Shown one piece after another: positions 34,016 to 54,400 of a stretch of DNA of 64,000 nucleotides (position 1 is the stretch's first letter; each line of letters begins with the position of its first letter). A model generated the notes under the pieces. That model saw nothing but the letters and a program-made list of their open reading frames with translations, searched no databases and was not told the origin of the DNA. Source of the DNA: Chondrosia reniformis (Eukaryota; Porifera; Demospongiae; Chondrillida; Chondrillidae); contig OX359202.1 of the NCBI GenBank assembly GCA_947172415.1, positions 2,501 through 66,500 on the forward strand. The letters are read 5' to 3'. The position numbers and the translations under genes were made by a program.

Positions 34016-34888
34016 TTAATTGCTGTCACCATCAGAGATCACGAGGGTAGGAGGGTGATTAGGGTTTGGTCCCAAAAGAGCTTCCAAACTGTCCTCTTCA
34101 GAACTGGATCTGTAAAGGAAAGGCTTTATTAGAATAGATACTGCAACAGTGTGTAAGTAGCACTAACTCTTCTTCTATCTCAGAATGACGTTGCTCCTCT
34201 CCCGTGACACCTCCCTCCTCTCCCGTGACACCTCCCTCCTTTCCCGTGACACCTCCCTCCTCTCCCGTGACACCTCCCTCCTCTCCTGGTGTCATTGTAA
34301 AGCAGGTTGGCCTATGGTAGTTCAAATTATTCATTACTCACTACGTTATATTCACTGCAGACCTACCACAACTGCTCATCCTTTAAGTACTGTATTTGCT
34401 GAGGATAGAGAATGTGAACTATCTCTCCTTTTACTTTATTGCCTTCTAAAATAGGATCCAGAATGACGTAGTCCCCTGTAGCAATAATACACTATACAAT
34501 ACTATACACAAGCCAGCACTTCAAGATACCTCTCTTTATCCAGACACTTTTTCGAAATTTTCGGGGCATGCTTGCAATAAAAGATTTTCCATCCTCGGTA
34601 ATTACATCATGAAAATTATTCCCCCGCCCAGATGAGATCTACGTATGAAAAATCTAAGATACTATTTTCCTACATGCTATGCCTATTCTGTTAAAAGAGC
34701 CTATAGGGGAACTAAACCTGAAGAGAGCTTTAGTATGTATGTATGTACATTTAAGTGGCATCTCACTGTATTGCATGTACCTATGACGCCCATTGCCTTA
34801 CTTTGGCTATGATTTGATTCGGTTCGGGTATAACAAACTCTTCCAGTACTTCTCTTTTAACATGCTTTCGTTTAGTGGCTTCAGACAT
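34016..34888 (-). CDS. EIF1AD: EIF1AD, eIF1A-like OB-fold RNA-binding protein
   Basis: The start at 34888 gives MSEATKRKHVKREVLEEFVI. Next come NNFHDVITEDGKSFIASMPR, KFRKSVWIKRG and GDYVILDPI, the S1/OB-fold core of the EIF1AD family. The following exon has LEGNKVKGEIVHILYPQQIQ. Then comes an acidic tail containing five in-frame EEGGVTG-type repeats and ending LEALLGPNPNHPPTLVISDG. The stop is at 34016-34018. The protein is a nuclear relative of translation factor eIF1A with a proposed role in 40S maturation; that role is family knowledge. It is divergent to BANF1 over a ~122-bp gap and convergent with DRC1. Exon ends are approximate. Confidence 0.93.
34195..34290 (-). repeat. 21-bp coding repeat in EIF1AD (EEGGVTG)
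   Basis: About 4-5 in-frame units of 21 bp encode EEGGVTG or KEGGVTG in the acidic C-terminal region. Confidence 0.9.
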
Positions 34889-35010
34889 TGCCGGTACATT
34901 ATAACTTTAGCTCAGCCATTTTGTCCTACACTTTCCTCACGTGACATCACAGTGTTAGTAGATTCTGAGTTAGTCACGTGACATCAGGACGGATAGCAAA
35001 ACAGGAAAAA
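34889..35010. promoter_or_regulatory. Compact bidirectional promoter EIF1AD / BANF1 with two CACGTG boxes
   Basis: The two ATGs are 122 bp apart on opposite strands. TCACGTGAC occurs at 34937-34945 and 34974-34982 (palindromic E-box). A segment with CAGCCATTTTG, CTCACGTGAC and CACAG recurs upstream of the second BANF1 copy at 35627-35667, so the promoter segment was duplicated along with the gene. Confidence 0.6.
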
Positions 35011-35283
35011 ATGTCATCAACTTCTCAAAAACATCGAAATTTTGTCAGTGAACCTATGGGAAATAAAGCAGTTACAGAGCTAGCTGGAATTGGCAACACT
35101 CTAGGACTTCGCTTGTCTGAAAAGGGATTTGATAAGGCATACGTTGTCTTGGGGCAGTTTCTCCTTTTGAAGAAGAACGAGGAGCTCTTCAAGGACTGGC
35201 TGAAGGATACCTGTGGCGCCAAGGCCCCGCAGCAAGATGGCTGTTACCAGTGCCTCAAGGAATGGTGCGAGGCCAACCTTTGA
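35011..35283 (+). CDS. BANF1: Barrier-to-autointegration factor, copy 1
   Basis: The product is 90 residues, the family length. BAF is a dimeric DNA-bridging protein that links chromatin to LEM-domain proteins and lamins at the nuclear envelope. [32 protein letters not shown] (helix-hairpin-helix), [29 protein letters not shown] and [10 protein letters not shown] are all present. There is no intron in the coding region. Relative to copy 2 its DNA is almost identical in two long blocks but differs sharply around residues 29-39 and at the C-terminal end. Confidence 0.96.
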   Translation: MSSTSQKHRNFVSEPMGNKAVTELAGIGNTLGLRLSEKGFDKAYVVLGQFLLLKKNEELFKDWLKDTCGAKAPQQDGCYQCLKEWCEANL

Positions 35284-35626
35284 CCTTTGACGTATGTCAT
35301 GAATATGGAGACGAGATGCTGGTCTGGATTACACTGGATAGGCAAGAACATTTTTAGCTAATGGCAACTATTTTATGTCATTAACCAGTTAGGAAGACAT
35401 TTAATTTAGTAAAAGGTAAATGTGACACTCGTTGAGTGAATGACATTGTTGCTCTTCGCTGAAATGCCTCATTTCCACGAGACAAGGGACTTTACACGCG
35501 GTGACAATGCTGTACATGACTAACCGAACACTAGCAATAATACTGATGGTACATCCACAGATATAGGAATATTACTTTATACATTGGGAGTACATAAAGC
35601 TATAAATGGTCATTACAATTCGCTCA

Positions 35627-35668
35627 GCCATTTTGACCTATCACGTTTTCTCACGTGACACCACAGAA
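35627..35668 (+). promoter_or_regulatory. Duplicated promoter segment of BANF1 copy 2 (CACGTG)
   Basis: CAGCCATTTTGACCTATCAC followed by TCTCACGTGACACCACAG resembles 34913-34953 upstream of copy 1. CACGTG is at 35652-35657. Its position about 300 bp upstream of the copy 2 ATG fits a promoter followed by a 5'UTR intron that ends TTTACGTTTCAG just before GCAGAAAAATG. Confidence 0.55.
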
Positions 35669-35955
35669 AGATCTTAGGGGTAGGTAATTCAAGCTTTGTG
35701 ACGTATCTTCCGTAAGTCAGTTGCTTGTTACACATGTTTGTCACTGTAAGCTATGCCGTGATAGGATGAGGCCCGCTGCTCGTTCACAAGGGACATTGCA
35801 AGGCTCTAGGGCTTGTCCAAATATTCTTGGGAAATGGCGGGCTCTCGTGTTTTGCATTGCAACCTTAAACGTTCACGAGGGACAGTAACTGAATGTTCCA
35901 TGGCGTCCTGAAATTAGTTTACCTTTTCTTTTACGTTTCAGCAGAAAGCAGAAAA

Positions 35956-36228
35956 ATGTCATCAACTTCTCAAAAACATCGAAATTTTGTCAGTGAACCT
36001 ATGGGAGATAAAGCAGTTACAGAGCTAGCTGGAATTGGCGAGAAGTTAGGAGGGCGCCTGTTCGACCAGGGATTTGATAAGGCATACGTTGTCTTGGGGC
36101 AGTTTCTCATTTTGAAGAAGAACGAGGAGCTCTTCAAGGACTGGCTGAAGGATACCTGTGGTGCCAATGCGCAGCAGCAAACAAACTGCCACGAGTGTCT
36201 CAAAGAATGGTGCGACGCCTTCCTTTGA
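35956..36228 (+). CDS. BANF1: Barrier-to-autointegration factor, copy 2
   Basis: This is a second 90-residue BAF 672 bp after copy 1, in the same orientation. Its variable segments ([14 protein letters not shown] and [13 protein letters not shown]) are closer to the usual animal BAF sequence than those of copy 1. A 5'UTR intron is likely (acceptor TTTACGTTTCAG). AATAAA at 36329-36334 is a plausible polyadenylation signal. Both copies appear functional, since no stop or missing core residue is seen. Confidence 0.96.
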   Translation: MSSTSQKHRNFVSEPMGDKAVTELAGIGEKLGGRLFDQGFDKAYVVLGQFLILKKNEELFKDWLKDTCGANAQQQTNCHECLKEWCDAFL

Positions 36229-36328
36229 ACATATCCCTTTGCAACTTAAACACTTAGCTAGGAATGAACATTGTGTTTAGCTGTGGAAACTTTTAGTAAT
36301 ACTGTAGTAATCTGTTACATTTTATTAT

Positions 36329-36334
36329 AATAAA
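36329..36334 (+). terminator. Polyadenylation signal of BANF1 copy 2
   Basis: AATAAA about 100 bp after the stop codon, in an AT-rich 3' region before the convergent JmjC gene. Confidence 0.5.
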
Positions 36335-36444
36335 AGGTTGACGAGACCCTATGGCTCTTCACTGAACTACCTCCTTTTCATAAGAAACAATTTAATACTT
36401 TTACATATTTAAAGTATAAAATATTTCCACTAGATTGCTATACA

Positions 36445-38423
36445 TTAAATTAGACAAAGTTCAAAATGCTTTAAAAAAGCTCCGACATGTTCCACTCCCA
36501 CTGCCAAAGAGACCAGGTATTCAATGTAGTTTCCCATCCAAAGTTCCCAAGTGCTATCTGGAACTTTGGTTACATAATTCATTACAGAAATGATAAATTT
36601 GTTGACATTGTCTTGTTGAAGCTCTGCCAGTATCTCCTCTTTAGTGAATGCCTTTTCCTCACATGACATCCCTCGAGGAAGAGACTGGGGCAGTTTGCCA
36701 CTGTCCATTATCATCCTACAGTAACACATACACATGACATGTGGTGATGTAGGCTACATCTTCTGAATGCTTACTTGTAGCGTACTCTCCACAGACGATT
36801 GATAAAGTAAATACTCTGTTTGACTGGTATTTCCTTGTTGCCGTCAAAGAATATGTCGGTCATGGGGTCCTTACACACCTTCTTTTTGCAAATGGAATGT
36901 AACAATTGTTGAACCAGAAAAGTGGCGCTCAAAACTTTCAACTTTTTACTTTTCACAAACTCAAAAGGAACAGATGTAGAAAACACATTTGTCATATGAG
37001 TGGCTTGCCTGGGACTGGTCCATACATTCACCGAGATACTGCAGAGGAAAGGAATTTGGTAGTTTAAAGGTTTCAATTGACCTCCAGACACAATCTATTA
37101 TGTATCTATATACCCCATTGCCGGGGCAACCGCCAGGATATAACAGTATTTAAGAAGCTATATACTGCCCTCGGATTCTTAAATTCTGTTTAAGAAGTTA
37201 TATACTGTCCTCGGATTCTTAAATTCTGTTTAAGAAGTTATATACTGTCCTCGGATTCTTAAATTCTGTTTAAGAAGCTATATACTGCCCTCGGATTCTT
37301 AAAGTCCCGCCAAAATAACGATAAGAAGCTTCGGAGTATATATCACTTATATATACCACGGCGCTTCAGTGTATATGGGTTTATATACGTACGCGCCCTC
37401 GTGACTCGTACGTGCCCTCGTGACTCGTACGTATAAAACCCATATACACCTCAGCGCCGTGGTATAACTAATACAAAGCATCAAATGGAAATGGAGCAGT
37501 AATTGGAGGAAGTACCTTACATCAAGTGCCTCCACCTCGTGAAACCAGAGTGGCGGAATGTACAGTAGGTCCCCTGGAGTGAGGGTGACCTCGTAGAACA
37601 GCACTCTGCTCACAGCCCTAAACCTTTGCCTGGAGGAGGTGTCACTCAAGTTTACCTGAGCTTGAGCGTGGCTGGGGTGGAGGTACGGAAAGGGATACAG
37701 TCCGGGCCAGTTGGCCGGGCTAAACAACCGAAATGTCTTTCTCCCAAACAGTTGCACATAAAAGTTGTGGTACCCATCATAGTGACAGTGTGCAATCACT
37801 CCCGGCTGACCCATCCAGAGGTTCACAGAAGATGACTTTGGATTCAGGAGGAGAAGTTCATTGATCGGTTGTACTTCATCAAACGCCCACCGCCCAACAC
37901 TGTCAATATCGCTGGTAAAGTAGAGGTATTCTCCGTGGTTTGGTTGGAAGAGCAATTCAAAGAAGTCTCTTCCGGGTATCTCCAGATCGGTTATGTAGTG
38001 GTGCTCCCGGAGACAGTACTTTGCTAGCGGCTTTCTGCCGTCGTAATACGGACCAAACCACCTGTTGTCGTTTACGTAGACACCGCTAAACTTGATGACT
38101 CGAGTGGTCAGATAAGCTGGGTCCCACTCCTCAAAGGCTTTCCATCGCGTGACGAATGTGTCTTTGAGCACCACTGGCACGCCATTCCGCGCCACTACCT
38201 TGGCAAAGCTGCCGGTCATTCCGTGCAGCACCTGCACTCCATCGGTAGATGACCCGGAGGGCCAGTAAATTACAATAAATAAGCCCACTAGTACGAATAT
38301 AAGTAATGCGTAAATGTAATGTTTCCTTTTTGATCGTCGCATTATATCTTCACTACTTTGCTTTCCAGTATTCACTGCATGTAGTTGTGGATGTCTTCTG
38401 CGAGTCGTACGTTCCTCTCCCAT
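36445..38423 (-). CDS. Membrane-anchored FIH-like JmjC (cupin_8) oxygenase
   Basis: A predicted Fe(II)/2-oxoglutarate oxygenase with a type II topology: a short basic N-terminus (RRSKRKH), one transmembrane helix (YALLIFVLVGLFIVIYW, about residues 38-54), then the JmjC domain on the far side. HYDGYHNFYVQLFGRKTFRL gives the metal-binding His-x-Asp and resembles FIH (HYDEQQNF). WFHEVEAL supplies the distal His, and SISVNVWTSP closes the fold. C-terminal helices at 36.4-37.0 kb end HVGAFLKHFELCLI. The start at 38423 is 47 bp from the NVL ATG. The substrate is unknown; the relatives (FIH, HSPBAP1, JMJD8 and TYW5 types) hydroxylate proteins or RNA. The large intron at 37.1-37.5 kb holds a 40-bp repeat and a hairpin. 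Confidence 0.85.
37147..37312. repeat. 40-bp tandem repeat, four copies, JmjC intron
   Basis: Four units share TTTAAGAAG-TATATACTG and CCTCGGATTCTTAAA. TTTAAGAA and TTCTTAAA make each unit partly palindromic. Confidence 0.92.
37353..37466. repeat. ~114-bp foldback element (hairpin) in JmjC intron
   Basis: The arms TACCACGGCGCTTCAGTGTA / TATACACCTCAGCGCCGTGG are nearly perfectly complementary over about 45 nt including TATGGGTTTTA-type cores. They surround a centre with two GCCCTCGTGACTCGTACG units. This is probably a small foldback or MITE insertion. Confidence 0.85.
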
Positions 38424-38469
38424 TTTCCATAATCAGGATATTGTGCAACACTATGTTCGATAATACAAA
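38424..38469. promoter_or_regulatory. 46-bp gap between divergent JmjC and NVL start codons
   Basis: The two reading frames begin on opposite strands with only 46 bp between the ATGs. Transcription of at least one gene must therefore start inside the other's transcribed or coding region, or both must use an extremely short shared promoter. Confidence 0.55.
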
Positions 38470-49016
<10,547 letters not shown>

Positions 49017-49465
49017 ATCCCCCTAGAGCTCTTCTCAAAGTAGCAGAAACTACTTTTTGGACGCTCACTCATACATGCTTTCCACATCAATGTACTTTTT
49101 CAAGAAAATATCAACTTATACAGATAATATATTACACAAACTATTGAACAACTTCAGTGAATAATGAAGTTATATATTACATAATTGCATGTTGATTACA
49201 TGCAGACTGAATATTTCAAAAAAAGGAATTGTGATAAAAGGTGTTTCTATACAAGAAAGTTGAATATAAAATGACAGACCCAAGATGGGACCACACTAAA
49301 TAACTTAAATCAACAAGTAACCGATGTCTGAAATAAATAAATGCACTGAGTCATTGAATCAAAAAAATCAATAATTTGATAATTCACGCTCTCTATATAT
49401 ACCTGGTACACGTAAGTCAGTACAAAAGGGTTGAATAGGCCTTGCTCCACTAGCGAGGAAACAAA
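49017..49465. other. Convergent 3' flank of NVL and ZFP36-like gene
   Basis: This AT-rich stretch separates two convergent stop codons and presumably contains both 3'UTRs. No gene or organised repeat is visible. Confidence 0.5.
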
Positions 49466-50251
49466 TCAATGGTTGACCATGTTAGAAAAAGCGTGGTAAT
49501 AAGTCATCACTCGGGAGGTGATGGCGTCGTCCAAAGAAGGCGAGTTGGCTGACCCGAGCGACCAAGCTGATCCGTATCCTTCCGAGTTCGGACTGAAAGC
49601 TACACGAGTCACTTCAGCACCGTTATCTTCCTGACCGGACCCGCTACTCACGCTCAAGTCGCTCAATGATCCACTGTTTGCACGATCGTTGAAAGGAAAG
49701 ACGAACACGCCGTCATCTTCTTCCGTCAGCGACGCTCTATCCGCTGCAGAGGTCGTGTGCGAAGGAGACGGCATCACATCGCTCATCGGACTCTGCGGCG
49801 GCGAATTCTCTCCATTCCACGCCAAATCTTTGCTTGGACGATCGCGTATCTGCGTGTCGTTCAACATCTGATTGCTTTCGACCGTGCGTCTCTCTTCGGG
49901 CTTGTGGACGAAATGGCACCTGGGCCCGTAAGGACAGTAGCCCTGTGTGTAAAAGGTTCTGCACAGCTCCGTCTTGTACTTCGGGTGCCTCGGTAACGTT
50001 CTGAGCTCGTGCGTTCCGTGAGCAAACTGGCACTTGTCTCCATACTTGCAACTCCCGTTCTCTTGATAAGCTCTACACAGCTCCGTCTTGTAGCGATTAC
50101 TATTCACAATTGTGCTGCGCTTCTCGTTCAAATCCTTCTTTTTGCTTTTCAAGAGAGCTGCAGCACTCATCGGGTCACTGGCCGTCTGCTTCAGCACTCG
50201 GTGCGGATTCGTCCCCGCTGAGAAAGAACGAGGCCTAGGAACTGTAGTCAT
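49466..50251 (-). CDS. ZFP36/TIS11-type tandem CCCH zinc-finger protein
   Basis: A single-exon ORF of 261 residues. Proteins of this family bind AU-rich elements in mRNA 3'UTRs through two CCCH fingers and recruit deadenylases. Both fingers are intact and preceded by the family lead-in: [16 protein letters not shown] with CQFAH (C-x8-C-x5-C-x3-H, around residues 53-77), and [16 protein letters not shown] with CHFVH. The spacing between fingers is typical. The N-terminus has [20 protein letters not shown] and the C-terminal half is Ser/Pro-rich. Animals with one such gene cannot be assigned to a particular vertebrate paralogue, so no symbol is given. Confidence 0.95.
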   Translation of the reverse strand: MTTVPRPRSFSAGTNPHRVLKQTASDPMSAAALLKSKKKDLNEKRSTIVNSNRYKTELCRAYQENGSCKYGDKCQFAHGTHELRTLPRHPKYKTELCRTFYTQGYCPYGPRCHFVHKPEERRTVESNQMLNDTQIRDRPSKDLAWNGENSPPQSPMSDVMPSPSHTTSAADRASLTEEDDGVFVFPFNDRANSGSLSDLSVSSGSGQEDNGAEVTRVAFSPNSEGYGSAWSLGSANSPSLDDAITSRVMTYYHAFSNMVNH

Positions 50252-51465
50252 CTGTTTTTCCTGAGATTAAAGTCTAACAACGATTCAGGAACATTCAACA
50301 CAACTATAGTGAAACCTAAACGTCTTTTATAATAAAGCCGGGTCACAGGGTGAAAGTTTAATCGCATTATGTCATTTCCGGTCATTCAATATAATGGTGA
50401 CGTTACTATGTACCTACAGTCCTACACGGCAAAGCATTAAATGTGCAAGCTCTTATAAAATAATGACTTGCACACGCTACATACGCATGATCAAGCTGGT
50501 CCAGCGGATACAAGACGCTATCTAATGAGAAAATTGTGGCAAAACATTGAACTAGTCCTTGTTCGGAATAAGTCCGAGATATGCCAACCACTATTCCAAA
50601 CCTGATGCGCATGAGATGATTGGCATAGTGACGATAATTGATCCAGTTGATAGCGACTAATGGAACATATAAGGCCTCGGTCTACTCCAATTCCAAATAA
50701 CTTGACCTCCACACTATATTCAGTTTAAAGTCCTGAGGAATGCTGATGGACAATGACTTGGCAAAATTCATTAATGAAGCCTTATTAATGAGGGTCATAG
50801 CATAAATTGATTTAAGTGAATTTGTAGTTGTGTGAGAATAGAGAGCCTCTTTAGTTGCGCAGTCAACAATGTCCCATGTTTGCGGCAACACACACTGTGT
50901 GTCCTGATAAACAGCTATGGCAGGTCGTTTGACACTCTCTACTGATGAATACAGTTGACCCACATCAAATATGTGCTAATTCATAGCAGCTTGACACACT
51001 AAGTTATCTATGAGTTCTGGTCAACTTTAGACCTAGACTACTAGTAGACTGTTAACTCATCTCTCCTTGAGGAATTTAGTTGAAAGTTCAAACAAGTTAT
51101 CAGCTGATTGTGGGTGTTTGCAACAATATGCAGTTACTAGCATTGCTAAATAATGAAAATGGTTTGCTGAATTGATAATGCATACACTGGAAACACTGTA
51201 CACAATTAAAGCAATGCAACATCGCAACGAGTGTGTTATTGTTAGGATAGCGCGTTTTACACTTGAATTTTATGTAGGATGTGAAGGTTATTCACACGTT
51301 ATATTAAAATTCAAGATCTATAAATTATATAAGTTCGAAGCAAAAAAAACTAAATAGACAGTCTATAAATCCTACGTATGTCGTATCGCACACATTCGAC
51401 GATATCACTAAGTACCAAAATGGCTGCCCTATGAGGTCAACAGTTGATGCGTCAAATCAGCAGAC
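50252..51465. other. Divergent intergenic region between ZFP36-like and SBF-like genes
   Basis: A minus-strand ORF of 93 codons at 50682-50963 has no recognisable family and no splice context; I do not annotate it. The region otherwise looks like ordinary AT-rich promoter or intergenic DNA. Confidence 0.45.
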
Positions 51466-54400
51466 ATGAGCTTTGAACGTCTGGATACGAGTCATTCTTT
51501 GAAATCAACAACTTTTGGTATTTCTGAATTCTTACCCGCGTTTGAAGAAAGAGATCGGTCGGACAGACGAACCAGCAAAGGGGTTAGCCAAATCGAGCTA
51601 GAAGTTCCTTGAATACACTCAAAGCAAAGCGATAAAATCGGAAAGATGTTTGTAATTAATCTTGGCGCCTCCTGTGTTCGTTATAATAGGAGTCACTATC
51701 GAATTACATTTGTATATTGCGTTACAGTGCGAGTGTATGTTCTCTGTAGAGTGACGCCAAGGTTTGGACCACAAACTGTCCCAAAACGATCAGCTCCCCT
51801 CAGCTGTTCCCCGGAGAGGTTGTCCAGTTGCAGCAGAACAGAATCTTACACGTTGGAAGTACAAATGTGCCATTAATTGGAGCGCTGTTCATCACAAATT
51901 ACAGATTTATCTTTTGGGGCGACCCAATTTCTGTAAGTCCAACATGATATAGATTTCCATCCCCAATCCAATTCTAAAACCCATACCTATTCTCAATTCC
52001 ACATGTTCACATTGTATGCTCCTTGTGCCAATAAGTGAACATGTACGTTTTGGAGACGTGACGCAGATTGTCTCAGTGGAGATGTAGTGGTAGCTTTAGT
52101 GTGCATAGACTTCTGCACCCTTCTCAGCTGGATTGTCTATTGTCCAACCAGTTAATGACATTAGAGTGTTCTTAATAAAGAGAAGTTATTCACTCTACAG
52201 CTTCCCAAGCCCTATCTATCATTCAGTGTATTAATTAGCACTCTGTTCATTGGCTCTAAGAGATCACTTAAGGTAGTGGCACTTTTATGGTGAACTTTGC
52301 CCTCTCAAATGTGTCAAATTTTGATCAAAATGCTCATCTAGAGACAGTTATTCCTACATCACGAGGTCTTGCTAAACATTGTGTGACCTTATCTTTGGGA
52401 TGGTACATCCCAAAGATAAGTTCGACGCAGTTATAAGGAATCCTTATTCTATTGTGTGACCTCTGTGATTGAATAAAATGTTCTTTTAAGCTAATTTTAT
52501 TTTCATAAAGTGTATATGTCTTGACAATGAAAGTTAGCATCAAAGGTTAACTTGCAATTCTCAGATAGTACCTAGCAGTATACAACTTTCCATTCCTCTT
52601 TAGAATGAAAGCAGTAAAAGGTTTGTCCAGGAGTACCAAAATGGCCAACTGTTGCAGTCTACGGCCACCAAAACAATGCAGAGGATTAATTTCAAAACGT
52701 AATGCATTACCTGCCCATCCACATTTTCTAGTCCACCAATGCACATGCCACACCCACCTTTGATGTGCCACACCCACCTTCACACAACCATGTCCCTCTA
52801 ACTTATTAGAGAAAAATTTCGAGAGTACAGCCGAAAGGCCCAAAAGCGACTGACACTACGTGGAAGAGGCAGAGGAGAAGATAAAGACACTGAGGACTTT
52901 GAGGAGATAGCCTTATCTGGGGAGGAGATGGAAGAATCTCAAAGTCAGCAAACAAAAGGTACTCCCAAGATGCTGCAAAATCAGAGTTGGACCAGACAGA
53001 CACCTCGTTCCTCGGACAGTCCCCATTCCACTCCGCTCAGCTCACAGAAGCAGAGAGCACCATGTGATGTTAAAATTGTGGACTTTGAGAATGTGCCCAC
53101 CGACTTTGACTGCTTTTCAGAAGGGCCTCTCACTGAAGAAGGAGACGATGGCTCTACTCACACCAGTGAGAGCGAGGAGGAACAAGACGACCCTACTGCA
53201 CTCACAAAGTCTATTGCTACACATCTTGCTGGCTCTCGGCTCTCTGTGCTTAACACACAGTACAAGAACCACAACTACATGAACTTTTCATTTTCCAAAG
53301 TGGCCTCCTCTACTTCAGTTACCAGCAGGTCTGCCACTGTCAATCAAGACAAGCCTCCAGTACCAACACCAAGGGCTAATCGTTCCATTTCCACTAACAC
53401 TCTAACAGTACCAACTCAGGGCCCCGCACCCAAGGGCCCCGCACCCCAGGGACCAGCACCCAAGGGCCCCGCACCCAAGGGCCCCGCACCCCAGGGACCC
53501 GCACCCAAGGGCCCCGCACCCCAGGGACCAGCACCCAAGGTCCCCGCACCCCAGGGACCAGCCATTTCTAGCTATGATAATGATGACAGTGACAGTTCCG
53601 GCAGTGAGCTGTCACGAGAGAGTACAGATTCTCCACCAGAACCACATGCAGTGACAGGCGGTAATGGAATGCCAAAAGGATCAGCTCTTCTCCAAAAGAA
53701 GGGTCGTCCGCCTGCCCCACCCTCAGGAGTGCCGCCTTATGGAGGTCGCTCTAATACAGTCCATGCCATCAGTCCTACAAAGCCTTCTATCATTCATCAA
53801 AGTGCACGCAAGACCAACAGTGAATCTACCAATACTGCCACTGTAGCACACAGGCCACTCCCCCTTCCACGCAAAAGCCCCTCCCTCAGCAGCAGCAGCT
53901 CAAACAATAGCTTTGGATCCTCCTCACACCCAATGAGCGTGTCCAGGCAAGGAGTATCTACTGAGACCAGGGTCACGCCCAGAGACAATAGCAACCAAAA
54001 CATGAAGAGCAATGGAGACACTGTGACCATCCCTTATATGGTCAACAAGAGCTCTGAGCAGTCTGACGCAGCTGAAAAGGATGCTTTATTGCAGAAAAAG
54101 AAGAGCACTATTAAAGAAATGATGTCGTATGAGAATTTCTTGCCAATTGCATGGCGAAACAAGTCTAACTCGGCTTGCTCCAATAAAGATGTAGATTCGA
54201 GGGGGGTTGAGGGAGACATTGAAATGAGACCTGATATCAGAGAGAGACGCTCCTTTAGACAGAACAGGGAGGTTTCTCCGCAGAGTATCTCTGAGAAGGA
54301 AGATTTGATGAGTAGGAAGAGCTTCACTTTGCCCCAAAAGAACTCTGTCAGCTCCCTCTCCTACCAACCCCCAGGTTAGCAGCCATTTTGTTATGATTGT

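Noticed and set aside
50682..50963. 93-codon minus-strand ORF
   Set aside because: Not impossible, but there is no homology, promoter or splice evidence.
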